This document shows, one piece after another, positions 7,836-15,017 of a DNA stretch of 16,772 bases (position 1 is the stretch's first letter; the number at the start of each line of letters is the position of its first letter). Under the pieces are notes generated by a model. The model was not told where the DNA came from, ran no database searches, and was given only the letters and a program-made list of their open reading frames with translations. A program made the position numbers and the translations under genes. The stretch covers positions 1-16,772 of the forward strand of contig CAYXUS010000278.1 of assembly GCA_964468415.1 (NCBI GenBank), in the 5' to 3' direction. Origin of the DNA: Caldithrix sp964468415. Lineage in GTDB: Bacteria > Calditrichota > Calditrichia > Calditrichales > Calditrichaceae.

Positions 7836-9650
7836 TCATTTCTCTGAGACAAAAATCAAAAAACCTTTTCCGGGAATCCGAATTTTTTGGCCCGCAACCC
7901 AGTTTAAAGTTTGCCCTTGCCACGGGTTCTCAAAAGTTTTTCTTTGCCATGCAGTCTCGGGTAATGCTACGGATTGTTCTTTTGCCGAACGATTAAAAAA
8001 AGCGACAAGTATCTGTCCTGTGCTCTCGCGGGCAAAAAGTGCCACATCTTTATTGTGCGTGGCTAAAAATTGGACGTTGCCTTTGCGGATGACCGGCAGC
8101 GAGTGGCGCAGCGCGATGAGCTTTTGGTAAAATACGAACAAATCGCGATCGAACTTAACCGAATCGACAGGGCGGGTTTTGCCGGGTAACGGGTGGTGGC
8201 TCTCCGGTTCAAACCGCATATCAGGCCAAACCATGGGTTTGCGGTCGTCGGGATCGGTTGCGCCCCACATGCCCGCTTCGTCTCCGTAGTAGACAATCGG
8301 AGAGCCGGCGAACAGCATTTGGAAGGCAACGATTTGTTTCTGAATTTTGCGTTCAAAAGCATGGGGCTTGCGCACCAGATAATCGGGGTTGTTGCGCGGG
8401 CTGTTTTCGTGATTGTAAGGATGATCGGGATTGAGAATTTGTGAGGCCAGCCGATCGGTGTCATGGGAATCGAGCATGCTCCACAAACGGTTGAACACGG
8501 CAAAGCCGTAACGTTTTTGCATTTCCTGAAAACGTGCGGCAAATTGTTGGGCGCTAATGGCGTTTTTTTGATCGATAAAAAAACCTTTTACAACGCGGGC
8601 AAATTCGTAGTTCATAGTCGCGTCGGTCAGGCTGTCCTTAATCCAGCCCGAAGCATCATGCCAGATCTCCGTAACCGTAATTGCACCGGGATTAATGGAT
8701 TTGACCAATGCCTGCCATTCTTTCCAGAAAGGCTTGGCTACTTCTTCCGCCACATCCAGACGCCAGCCGTCGATGCCGTCGGAAGGATCGCCATCGCCGT
8801 TGGGGTCCATCCAGCGGCGGGTGCAATTAAAAATGTATTCCCGCGGCCCGTGCACAATGCCGTTGGCATCTTCTTTTAATTCCGGAAGCGATTTTACACC
8901 CCACCAGCCTTTGTAATCGAATTCGTTTTGCGCAGTGGCGGGATTATCCCAACGCAGGATGGTGTACCAATTGGCATATTTGGATTTTTGCTGATGTTTG
9001 AGCACATCCTGAAAAGCAAAGCAACAGGTTCCCGTGTGGTTAAATACGCCGTCGATTACGATGCGTATTCCGCGGGCATGGGCCGCTTGAATGAGATGCA
9101 GAAAGGCGGAATCGGCTTTGGTCCAGATCCATGTTTTGGGATTTTCGTTCTCATGGGCCGCCTTTAAACGACGCAAATCTCCCTGAGCATCCGGCCCGAA
9201 ATTGTTGTCGATATGGTGGTAGCCGCACCCGTCGTATTTGTGCAGGCTGGGCGATTCGAACACGGGATTGAAATAGATGGCGTCGATGCCCAATTTTTGC
9301 AGGTAGTCCAGTTTTTTCTCCACGCCGATTAAATCTCCGCCGTAGCGCCGGGTGAAAACCACATCGTAAAAATTGTCGGATTGCTTGCGTTCCCAGGGTT
9401 GCAGCCGGTACCAGTCGGATGTCCAGGGATGAATGCGCCAACCGGGCTGCAGCTCGGAACCGGGGACTTCCTGCGGAGTGGGATCATTGGTTGTGTCTCC
9501 GTTGTAGAAGCGTTCCGGAAAAATTTGGTACCACACAATTCCCTGTGCCCAATCAATATTTTTTGCGGGCTTAACTGCTTTGGATGTTTTTGCGGCATTG
9601 GAACAGGAAAACAGGATTGTTGCCATGAGAAAGGCCATTAAAATTCGCAT
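7836..9650 (-). CDS. Lipoprotein GH13 alpha-amylase (neopullulanase/cyclomaltodextrinase-like)
   Basis: The 604-residue enzyme starts with a lipoprotein signal (hydrophobic residues 3-14, lipobox LFSC with C16), so it is likely anchored in the cell envelope. The GH13 catalytic barrel shows the four conserved regions: I, DGVFNH at 200-205; II, DGWRLD at 294-299 with nucleophile D299; III, TEIW at 327-330 with acid/base E328; IV, SHDTDR at 395-400. An opening WYQIFPERF (40-48) is typical of the neopullulanase/maltogenic amylase side of GH13, which hydrolyses alpha-1,4 (and sometimes alpha-1,6) glucans. The C-terminal domain (about 505-604) is the usual beta-sandwich. An insert with Trp-rich sequence at about 160-182 and a Cys pair at 209-210 are less common. 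The start is supported by AGAGG at 9656-9660. It runs divergently from the sensor operon. Confidence 0.92.
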   Translation of the reverse strand: MRILMAFLMATILFSCSNAAKTSKAVKPAKNIDWAQGIVWYQIFPERFYNGDTTNDPTPQEVPGSELQPGWRIHPWTSDWYRLQPWERKQSDNFYDVVFTRRYGGDLIGVEKKLDYLQKLGIDAIYFNPVFESPSLHKYDGCGYHHIDNNFGPDAQGDLRRLKAAHENENPKTWIWTKADSAFLHLIQAAHARGIRIVIDGVFNHTGTCCFAFQDVLKHQQKSKYANWYTILRWDNPATAQNEFDYKGWWGVKSLPELKEDANGIVHGPREYIFNCTRRWMDPNGDGDPSDGIDGWRLDVAEEVAKPFWKEWQALVKSINPGAITVTEIWHDASGWIKDSLTDATMNYEFARVVKGFFIDQKNAISAQQFAARFQEMQKRYGFAVFNRLWSMLDSHDTDRLASQILNPDHPYNHENSPRNNPDYLVRKPHAFERKIQKQIVAFQMLFAGSPIVYYGDEAGMWGATDPDDRKPMVWPDMRFEPESHHPLPGKTRPVDSVKFDRDLFVFYQKLIALRHSLPVIRKGNVQFLATHNKDVALFARESTGQILVAFFNRSAKEQSVALPETAWQRKTFENPWQGQTLNWVAGQKIRIPGKGFLIFVSEK

Positions 9651-9805
9651 AGGCGCCTCTTTTGGTTAGTCGTTCAGTTTTGAGTGACTAAATTAAGGTC
9701 TGGCGTACAAGGAATCAAACAAATCGGTACATTTGCTTTGCAAAAGATTTTGTTGGAAAGTGAAATTTTTTTAAAAACAGCGTTTTGTGTCATTTGGAGG
9801 CCAAC

Positions 9806-9946
9806 ATGGTTGTGCCCCTTGTGTTGCTTTTAAAGAACGCAAAATTTAGTCCGAAATCGGGTGTTAGTTTCCCCATTAAGAATTTTTTGAAAATTAGCTT
9901 CGTGACAATTATCTTTTTTAGTTGGCATGAATTTGTTATTTGTTAA
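9806..9946 (+). CDS. Candidate 46-codon small ORF leading the sensor operon
   Basis: An ATG at 9806 follows TTTGGAGG (9793-9800), one of the best Shine-Dalgarno sites in the window, at a 5-base distance. The frame stays open for 46 codons. It encodes a basic N-terminal half and a hydrophobic stretch near residues 28-40 (FLKISFVTIIFFSW), possibly one short membrane segment. Its TAA (9944-9946) overlaps the AAAGGA site (9945-9950) of the sensor gene and ends 9 bases before that start, a spacing suited to translational coupling. I recognise no family. It could be a small membrane protein, a leader peptide or chance; the AT-rich codon content of the second half is a warning. Confidence 0.35.
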   Translation: MVVPLVLLLKNAKFSPKSGVSFPIKNFLKISFVTIIFFSWHEFVIC

Positions 9947-9950
9947 AGGA
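9945..9950 (+). promoter_or_regulatory. Ribosome binding site of the PAS-GAF sensor gene
   Basis: AAAGGA lies 5 bases before the TTG at 9956 and 8 bases before a second in-frame TTG at 9959. The 8-base spacing slightly favours 9959, which would shorten the protein by one residue. Confidence 0.5.
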
Positions 9951-9955
9951 AAATT

Positions 9956-12028
9956 TTGTTGAAAGCACGAAGTTCTACGGGAAGGTCTTTTGTTTTAGAC
10001 ATTTCGGAAAATGAAATTCGGGCCATTTTTCAAAAATTGCCGGTGTGCATTGATGCACTGGATGAGAAGGGAGAAATTGTTTTCTGGAACGAGGAGTGCG
10101 AACGGGTTACGGGCTATTCTGCCGAAGAAATAGTTGGCAATCCGGATTGGGTAAAGCTTTTGTATCCCGATGAAGCATACCGTCAAAAACTTATTCAGGA
10201 ATGGGCCAAACGCGGGAATCACTTTCGGCAGTGGGAATTGGTCATTAGGGCCAAAGGCGGCCAAAACAAGGTGATTTCCTGGACAAATATTTCCGACATT
10301 TATCCCGTCTCCGGCTGGCAGAACTGGGCCATTGGCATTGATATTACCAAACGTTACGAAGAAGAACAGAAGCTTAGGAAGAATTACCAAAGTTACAAAC
10401 TGTTAATCGATATTCAGCACAAACTGCGTAATGTTCACGTTCCGGAAAAAATAGCTTCGGTTTTTTTGGACAATTTGAGGTCTATTTTTAATTACGATGG
10501 TGGGCTGGTTCTTTTGTACGACACGGCAAAGGGTGTTGCAGAAGTTGTTTCTGCAAAGTTTGCGCATTCGCATTATTACCATGCCGACTACACGATTCCT
10601 CTCAAAAATCTTTTGTATTACGGGCGGCTAAAACAGGGCCAGGTAGTGTATGTGGACAATTTGACAGTTTTTGACAAATCCGTTAAAATTACATCTCTTC
10701 TTATAAAGCAGGGAATGAAAACCGGCATTCTGCTGCCTTTGCGCATTAATGAAGAAGTGATTGGCTCGTTAAGTCTTTTTTCCTCAACCGAACTGAAATT
10801 TTCTTCCGGGCAGGAAAATCTTTTGAGGCATGCGGCCGACCTTTTAAGTTTGGTGCTTTACAATAACAAGCTTATCGAACAGCTTCAAACCAAATTGATC
10901 GATTTGGAGCAAAAATCGATAGCCCAGCTAATCGAGCTTAAGCGTAGCGAAAGCCGGTTACGGGCGCAATACGAAAGCATTCCCATTCCCACCTACACCT
11001 GGCAAAAACACGGCGAAGATTTTATTTTGATTGATTACAACGACATGGCAATGGCGGCAACTTATGGGAGAATCAGCGAATATTTGGGACACAAGGCCAG
11101 TGAGATTTACCGCAACATTCCCGAATTGGTAGAATTGTTGCACGAATGTTTTGACAACGAAATTTCGATGGAGACGCAAATCGAAAGTGTGAGCAGTCAG
11201 GACTTTTCCACAAAATATTTTTTAGTCAAATTGGCTTACGTGGCTCCGGATCTGGTTTTAATGCACCAAGAAGACATCACGGAAGAAATGCACGCCAAAC
11301 AGCGTATTCGTTCTTTGGAAGAAGCGTTAGAGCAACACTCAAAAGCCTTTTTGCAGTTGCGTCAGGAAACACTTTTTAAGCATGTGGCCATCTTGCCATT
11401 AATCGACCGCTACCGGGATGCCGTGCGTCGGGTGGAAGATTTGTTGAAAGAGCAGGGAGAAAAAGCGCTCACGGCAGCCCACAAACAGTTGGCCGGGGCG
11501 AACAAATCAATGGAGCCGGTGTGGCAGTATTTGAAAGCCGAGGCCCGTTTACTCAATTACGAAAAACAGATTAGCCAAATCGATCTGCCGGAGCTAATCA
11601 AAAGCGTGCTGCACAGTGTGGAGGAGAAATTCCCGGCTCTGCAATCCCATGTGTATCTGGAAGTTACGCATGTGGTCAGTGATGGAAAGCTGTTAAGGCA
11701 GGCTCTTTTACTGCTTTTGGATTTTAGTCTCAAGAAATTTCCCCCAAAACACAAACCGATCATTCAGGTGATTTCTACACCCGACGAAGGCGGACGAACA
11801 ATCATTACCATCCGAAACAATGGCAATGTGCTTCCTTCAGAGGTTTTGTTTAAACCAGATATGTTTTTGAAAACCGAAGAACTGTTAGACGACCCGGATT
11901 TGTTGGGCATTTTGCAGGCACGACAAATTTTAAATTCTCTGGGGGGCGAGTTACAAATTATTGCGGGTTCGGGAGAAGCCGATGCGTTTATTTTGTCGTT
12001 ACCTGCAAAAGAGCAAAACGATGGGTAA
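9956..12028 (+). CDS. PAS-GAF-PAS sensor protein with a degenerate histidine-kinase-like C-terminus
   Basis: The soluble 690-residue protein has no membrane segment or signal peptide. A PAS domain spans about 18-133 (WNEECERVTGYSAEEIVG, ending GIDITKRYEEEQ), a GAF domain about 140-303 (TGILLPLRINEEVIGSLSLF at 256-275), a coiled coil about 303-338, and a second PAS about 333-450 (VLMHQEDITEEMHAKQR). The end resembles a histidine kinase that has lost its chemistry. The H-box position reads HVAILPL (476-482), keeping H476 and P481-L482 but not the Glu/Arg/Thr. The N-box Asn positions are Leu586 and Phe590, and the G1 box is NNGNVLP (621-627) instead of DxGxG. The G2 region is PDLLGILQARQIL (647-659), without the first two glycines. 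ATP binding is therefore doubtful. It may sense a small ligand or redox state and transfer a signal by other means. It leads a probable operon with the next two genes (72- and 30-base gaps). Confidence 0.82.
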   Translation: MLKARSSTGRSFVLDISENEIRAIFQKLPVCIDALDEKGEIVFWNEECERVTGYSAEEIVGNPDWVKLLYPDEAYRQKLIQEWAKRGNHFRQWELVIRAKGGQNKVISWTNISDIYPVSGWQNWAIGIDITKRYEEEQKLRKNYQSYKLLIDIQHKLRNVHVPEKIASVFLDNLRSIFNYDGGLVLLYDTAKGVAEVVSAKFAHSHYYHADYTIPLKNLLYYGRLKQGQVVYVDNLTVFDKSVKITSLLIKQGMKTGILLPLRINEEVIGSLSLFSSTELKFSSGQENLLRHAADLLSLVLYNNKLIEQLQTKLIDLEQKSIAQLIELKRSESRLRAQYESIPIPTYTWQKHGEDFILIDYNDMAMAATYGRISEYLGHKASEIYRNIPELVELLHECFDNEISMETQIESVSSQDFSTKYFLVKLAYVAPDLVLMHQEDITEEMHAKQRIRSLEEALEQHSKAFLQLRQETLFKHVAILPLIDRYRDAVRRVEDLLKEQGEKALTAAHKQLAGANKSMEPVWQYLKAEARLLNYEKQISQIDLPELIKSVLHSVEEKFPALQSHVYLEVTHVVSDGKLLRQALLLLLDFSLKKFPPKHKPIIQVISTPDEGGRTIITIRNNGNVLPSEVLFKPDMFLKTEELLDDPDLLGILQARQILNSLGGELQIIAGSGEADAFILSLPAKEQNDG

Positions 12029-12100
12029 GTAATATTGAAATTCAAGATTTCTTCGGTTTAAGACGAACTTTCTAAAAACCACTAATAAAACGGAGGTTCC

Positions 12101-12478
12101 ATGGACGATGTTCAACGTTTAGACTTGAAAGCGTTAATCAAATACATTGATGACCAAAAGGAACTTAAGGCAAACCTGATTCTCGACGAAGGATGCACGC
12201 TCATGGTTCAGGACCCCAAGCCGTTGGTTAAAGTGCTCAATTACATTTTTAATTATTTGACACGCCTTACCGACCACCCCCTGCAGGTAAGTCTGGATTT
12301 GATGCACGACCAGTATTTGCTTTCTTTCCTGGCCTATTCTCAGGCGGAAGAATTTCCACCGCTTAGCGAGGAACTTCAGGCAATATTAGCGGAATACAAC
12401 GCACGCTACGAATTGTTACCCCATCCCGGAAGTTATTTGCAAATTAAAATTCATTTTGATCGTCCACAAAATGCGTGA
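12101..12478 (+). CDS. Stand-alone degenerate HATPase-like protein, paralogous to the sensor's C-terminus
   Basis: The 125-residue soluble protein starts at ATG 12101 behind GGAGG (12092-12096). It begins VQRLDLKALIKY (4-15), which matches the sensor's QIDLPELIKS (541-550) at the same place relative to the following ATPase-like part. Residues 25-66 follow the first half of a HATPase_c domain: a beta strand NLILDEG, then DPKPLVKVLNYIFNYLTRLT (38-57), where kinases have the N-box helix. Here the usual Asn positions are Tyr48 and Tyr52. The glycine-rich G1 and G2 boxes are absent; residues 71-118 keep only the strand-helix-strand outline, ending LQIKIHF. It cannot be a kinase as it stands. It may form a hetero-complex with the sensor or serve as a partner surface. 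The family assignment is by fold pattern and weak similarity, so confidence is limited; it could also be an unrelated alpha/beta protein. Confidence 0.6.
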   Translation: MDDVQRLDLKALIKYIDDQKELKANLILDEGCTLMVQDPKPLVKVLNYIFNYLTRLTDHPLQVSLDLMHDQYLLSFLAYSQAEEFPPLSEELQAILAEYNARYELLPHPGSYLQIKIHFDRPQNA

Positions 12479-12508
12479 GATGTAGCCTCGGAAAATTAAG
12501 GAAACGGA

Positions 12509-13117
12509 ATGATTAAAGCGGTAATTTTTGATTTGGGCCGGGTTTTGGTTGATGTGAAGTTTCGCAGGGAAAGTTTACGCTTTTTCGGTTTGCCGCCCGA
12601 ACTCACCGACATGAAATTAATTTTAGACAACGCTTTTAAGAATGAGCTTTTCCGTCGTTTTAATATGGGGCAGTTAACCCCGCATGAGTTCTATCGGGCC
12701 TTTTGTGCGGAACATGGCCTGAAAGTAAGCTTTGACCAGTTTAAGAAAATTTGGTGTTCGGTGTTTGCCCCCATGCCGGAAATGGAGAAATTGTTTTACG
12801 AAGTTCAGGCGCGTTATCGGGTGGGATTGCTTTCCGACACCGATCCCATTCACTGGGAATATTGCCGGCAACATTTCCCCTTTCTGCAAACCATTCCCCG
12901 ACCGACCCTTTCTTTTGAAGTCGGGGTTTTGAAACCCGATCCCCAGTGTTACATTACGGCGGCAAAAAATGTGGATTGCCGGCCGGAAGAATGTTTGTTT
13001 ATTGACGATCGCCCTCAAAATGTTGAGGGCGCACAAAAAACGGGAATGCAGGCCGTGTTGTTCGAAGGTGCGGCCGTGTTACGCCGAACATTGGTTCGTT
13101 TAAAAATTCTCGACTGA
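12509..13117 (+). CDS. HAD-superfamily phosphatase (subfamily IA, YihX-like)
   Basis: The 202-residue protein shows all four HAD motifs: I, FDLGRVLVD (7-15) with nucleophile D8; II, LLSDTDPIHW (107-116) with S109; III, K142 in GVLKPDP; IV, FIDDRPQNVEGA (164-175) with D166 and D167. The second acid of motif I (D+2) is Gly10, as in the DLGxV group that includes E. coli YihX, a sugar-phosphate phosphatase. An alpha-helical C1 cap fills about 16-90. The ATG is backed by AAGGAAA at 12498-12504. The gene lies 30 bases after the 125-residue protein and is probably co-transcribed with the sensor; it has no terminator before the convergent gene 10 bases downstream. The substrate is unknown; a metabolite or a phosphoprotein of the operon is possible. 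Confidence 0.85.
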   Translation: MIKAVIFDLGRVLVDVKFRRESLRFFGLPPELTDMKLILDNAFKNELFRRFNMGQLTPHEFYRAFCAEHGLKVSFDQFKKIWCSVFAPMPEMEKLFYEVQARYRVGLLSDTDPIHWEYCRQHFPFLQTIPRPTLSFEVGVLKPDPQCYITAAKNVDCRPEECLFIDDRPQNVEGAQKTGMQAVLFEGAAVLRRTLVRLKILD

Positions 13118-13127
13118 TTTTTGCGGA

Positions 13128-13772
13128 TTATTTTTGGTTCTTGTCTTCGTGATTTTCGGAAGGCGTGGAGTGCTCCCGGTTCTTTTCCTGCTCTTCTTCC
13201 TCTACCTTTTGTGCCAGCCGAATGGCAAACGTTTCGATTATTCCCGCCAAAATAAGCAAAGGTATGACAACCACTAAAAAAGTGCGGAAATACACGGAAA
13301 ATGAATGTGCCTCCAGCGAAAGATAGGGGCACGACAGGCGTACGCAATTGATTTCGATGGCCAGGCTAAAGGCCACAAACGAGGCGGGGAGCTCCAGAAG
13401 AGCCACCGGATTGAGCAGCGAAAGATAGTAATAGCGTCCCTCCAGCGTGTGGTAAGTAACCACCCCGATGTTTAACCCCGTCCAGATGGCGAAAAAGAAG
13501 GGAAGGCCCGGGACATATCCCGAAAGCAGATCGACAAAAAGGGAAATAATGTTGATGGAAAGAATGAACACGAACAGTACGATGGGTGTCCATTTTTTTT
13601 GAGTTAATTTGTCCAATTTGCGCGCAATCCACAGGGGGTAGGCCAGCAAAATCTTCCATTGCTTGTAATATGCCAGAGGGGCCAGTGTGTAACCGACCAG
13701 AAAGAGAACCATGCTGAACAAAAAAATTCGGAAATTAATAAGCGAAAGTGCTTGTTGAATTTCGCCGATCAT
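13128..13772 (-). CDS. SpoIIM-family integral membrane protein
   Basis: The 214-residue protein has about five membrane segments: roughly 15-37, 62-84, 92-110, 118-142 and 162-187. The pair ALLELPASFVAFSLAIEI (124-141) and VVVIPLLILAGIIETFAI (167-184) matches the two conserved blocks of the SpoIIM/DUF95 family: a Glu-Leu-Pro-Ala in one helix and an Ile-Pro...Ala-x-Ile-Glu-x-Phe in the last. Family members are found in non-spore-formers and their biochemical role is unclear. The C-terminal 26 residues are a charged Glu/Lys-rich tail, probably cytosolic. The start ATG overlaps the stop of the peptidase gene by 4 bases (ATGA), which points to translational coupling. There are two Cys at 143 and 148 in an extracytosolic or loop region. 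Confidence 0.75.
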   Translation of the reverse strand: MIGEIQQALSLINFRIFLFSMVLFLVGYTLAPLAYYKQWKILLAYPLWIARKLDKLTQKKWTPIVLFVFILSINIISLFVDLLSGYVPGLPFFFAIWTGLNIGVVTYHTLEGRYYYLSLLNPVALLELPASFVAFSLAIEINCVRLSCPYLSLEAHSFSVYFRTFLVVVIPLLILAGIIETFAIRLAQKVEEEEQEKNREHSTPSENHEDKNQK

Positions 13773-14710
13773 GGCATCCTCTGCAAATCCTTAAAACCTA
13801 CGTGTCCGAACATGCTTTCACAGGAAGTAACGGCGTTGATTACAGAATGTTCTACGGTTTCGCCGAGCATGGCAGCCGTCAAATCAATCGGAACGTCAAC
13901 TTCCGGGAGACTGACCACAAACGAGACATCGCCGTCAAAACTGGTATGTGAGGGTTCGATCATCCGTGCCAAAGCCAGATGCACGCGTTGCGCAAGATAG
14001 TGCGCCTGCGTTTTGGTCAGTCGGGCATTGGTTAAAACAGCGCTCAACACGGTATTCTGATTCAAACCTACTTTTGGGCTCTGCCAGCGCGCCCGATTGT
14101 TTTTTTCCGCTAAAAACGTGTGAGCAGAATCGATGGCGCCGGCAAGAATTTTACCGTTTTTGTCAAGCACATCGCCCACGGCATTAACCACGGTAACGGC
14201 CAGCATTTCGACCGAATGAAACTGGTTCACGGAAATGCCGATTCCTGCCTTCATGGCAAATTTTAATCCGGCCCATTTACCGACCGTAGCCCCGGTTCCC
14301 GCCCCGATATTACCCATCACCTCAAAATTATTTTGCGCATTTTGCAAAGCAAGAGCCCCATGCTCCGGGCCGGGAAAGGCGTGAGCGTTGCCCACATTTT
14401 TGTCAAAAATTACGGCGGCAGGTACAATGGGAACGGGGCCGTAATCGGTAGGAAAGCCTTTCCCCCGGCGGGCCAATTCTTCCATGACGCCCTGTGCCGC
14501 ATTAAGACCAAAGGCACTGCCGCCGGTTAAGACCAGGGCATGAATGGATTCCACTTTTTTTTCGGGTTGCAGCAGGGCAAGCTCGCGGGTGCCCGGTGCC
14601 GCGCCAAAGGCACATCCGGAAGCGATGTTTCTCTCCGGCGGAACAATCACCGTGCAACCGGTGGCATTTTGAAAATCGGTAAAATGCCCGATTTTGACCT
14701 TCTCCAGCAT
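13769..14710 (-). CDS. P1 (DmpA/S58) family Ntn-type peptidase
   Basis: The 313-residue protein matches the P1/DmpA aminopeptidase family, which self-cleaves into two chains to expose an N-terminal nucleophile. The alpha-chain part has TGCTVIVPPE (17-26), LTGGSAFGLNAAQGVM (61-76) and GNIGAGTGATVGK (133-145). The beta chain would start at T220 in QNTVLSAVLTNARLTK, followed by LALARMIEPSHTSFDGD (245-261), the conserved His-Thr...Asp-Gly-Asp block. In this subfamily the nucleophile is Thr or Ser at that point; T220 is my reading. Length is typical (about 310-330). No signal peptide is seen, so it is probably cytosolic. The start is supported by AAGGAAAG at 14718-14725. It is the first gene of a two-gene unit with the SpoIIM-like protein. 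Confidence 0.88.
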   Translation of the reverse strand: MLEKVKIGHFTDFQNATGCTVIVPPERNIASGCAFGAAPGTRELALLQPEKKVESIHALVLTGGSAFGLNAAQGVMEELARRGKGFPTDYGPVPIVPAAVIFDKNVGNAHAFPGPEHGALALQNAQNNFEVMGNIGAGTGATVGKWAGLKFAMKAGIGISVNQFHSVEMLAVTVVNAVGDVLDKNGKILAGAIDSAHTFLAEKNNRARWQSPKVGLNQNTVLSAVLTNARLTKTQAHYLAQRVHLALARMIEPSHTSFDGDVSFVVSLPEVDVPIDLTAAMLGETVEHSVINAVTSCESMFGHVGFKDLQRMP

Positions 14711-14930
14711 AACTGGGCTTTCCTTAACTCTTTTTAAATGTGCTTCAATGTACGATGAATCACAAGTTTAGTGCAAATAAAATAACACGCCAAACATTTA
14801 CTAAATTTTTTACTCTTTCAGGCGATAAATATAAAAGACAAATTTCAATAAGCGATCAGAAGCTGTCAATATCATTCCCGAAAGGAAATGTGCCCTGAGC
14901 TGAATATTGCATTTCACAGGCGGAGCTACG

Positions 14931-15017
14931 ATGAGGGGGAAACAAATTTTAGACAAAAGGACACTTTTTGATGAACTTAACAAGCGATGTTTCGTATGTT
15001 TCGATAGACAAAATTAA
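14931..15017 (+). CDS. Candidate 28-codon upstream ORF overlapping the response regulator start
   Basis: ATG 14931 follows AGGCGGAG (14918-14925 region) at a normal distance, and the frame runs 28 codons to TAA 15015-15017. It passes over the response regulator's own ribosome site and start (14971) in another frame. Translation of it would interfere with, or be coupled to, the regulator. The peptide has no recognisable domain, so only position and ribosome site support it. Confidence 0.25.
   Translation: MRGKQILDKRTLFDELNKRCFVCFDRQN
14955..14961 (+). promoter_or_regulatory. Ribosome binding site setting the response regulator start
   Basis: AAAAGGA lies 9 bases before ATG 14971. This favours 14971 over the internal ATG at 15037, which has no purine-rich site despite being where many receivers begin (MKTILIVDD). 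Confidence 0.55.

Larger units (their letters stand above)
9651..9955. other. Divergent intergenic region between amylase and sensor operon
   Basis: This 305-base AT-rich spacer must hold the promoters for the amylase (minus) and the sensor operon (plus). I found no convincing -35/-10 pair or repeat for either. Its right half contains the candidate small ORF at 9806-9946. Confidence 0.6.

Noticed and set aside
7768..8130. 120-codon plus-strand frame antisense to the amylase 3' end
   Set aside because: It overlaps a complete GH13 gene with all catalytic motifs and lacks a domain of its own.
9921..9936. TTGGCATG...TTG resembling a sigma54 promoter before the sensor gene
   Set aside because: The -12 GC dinucleotide is missing and the TTG is one base out of register; the site is also too near the start codon and lies inside the candidate small ORF.
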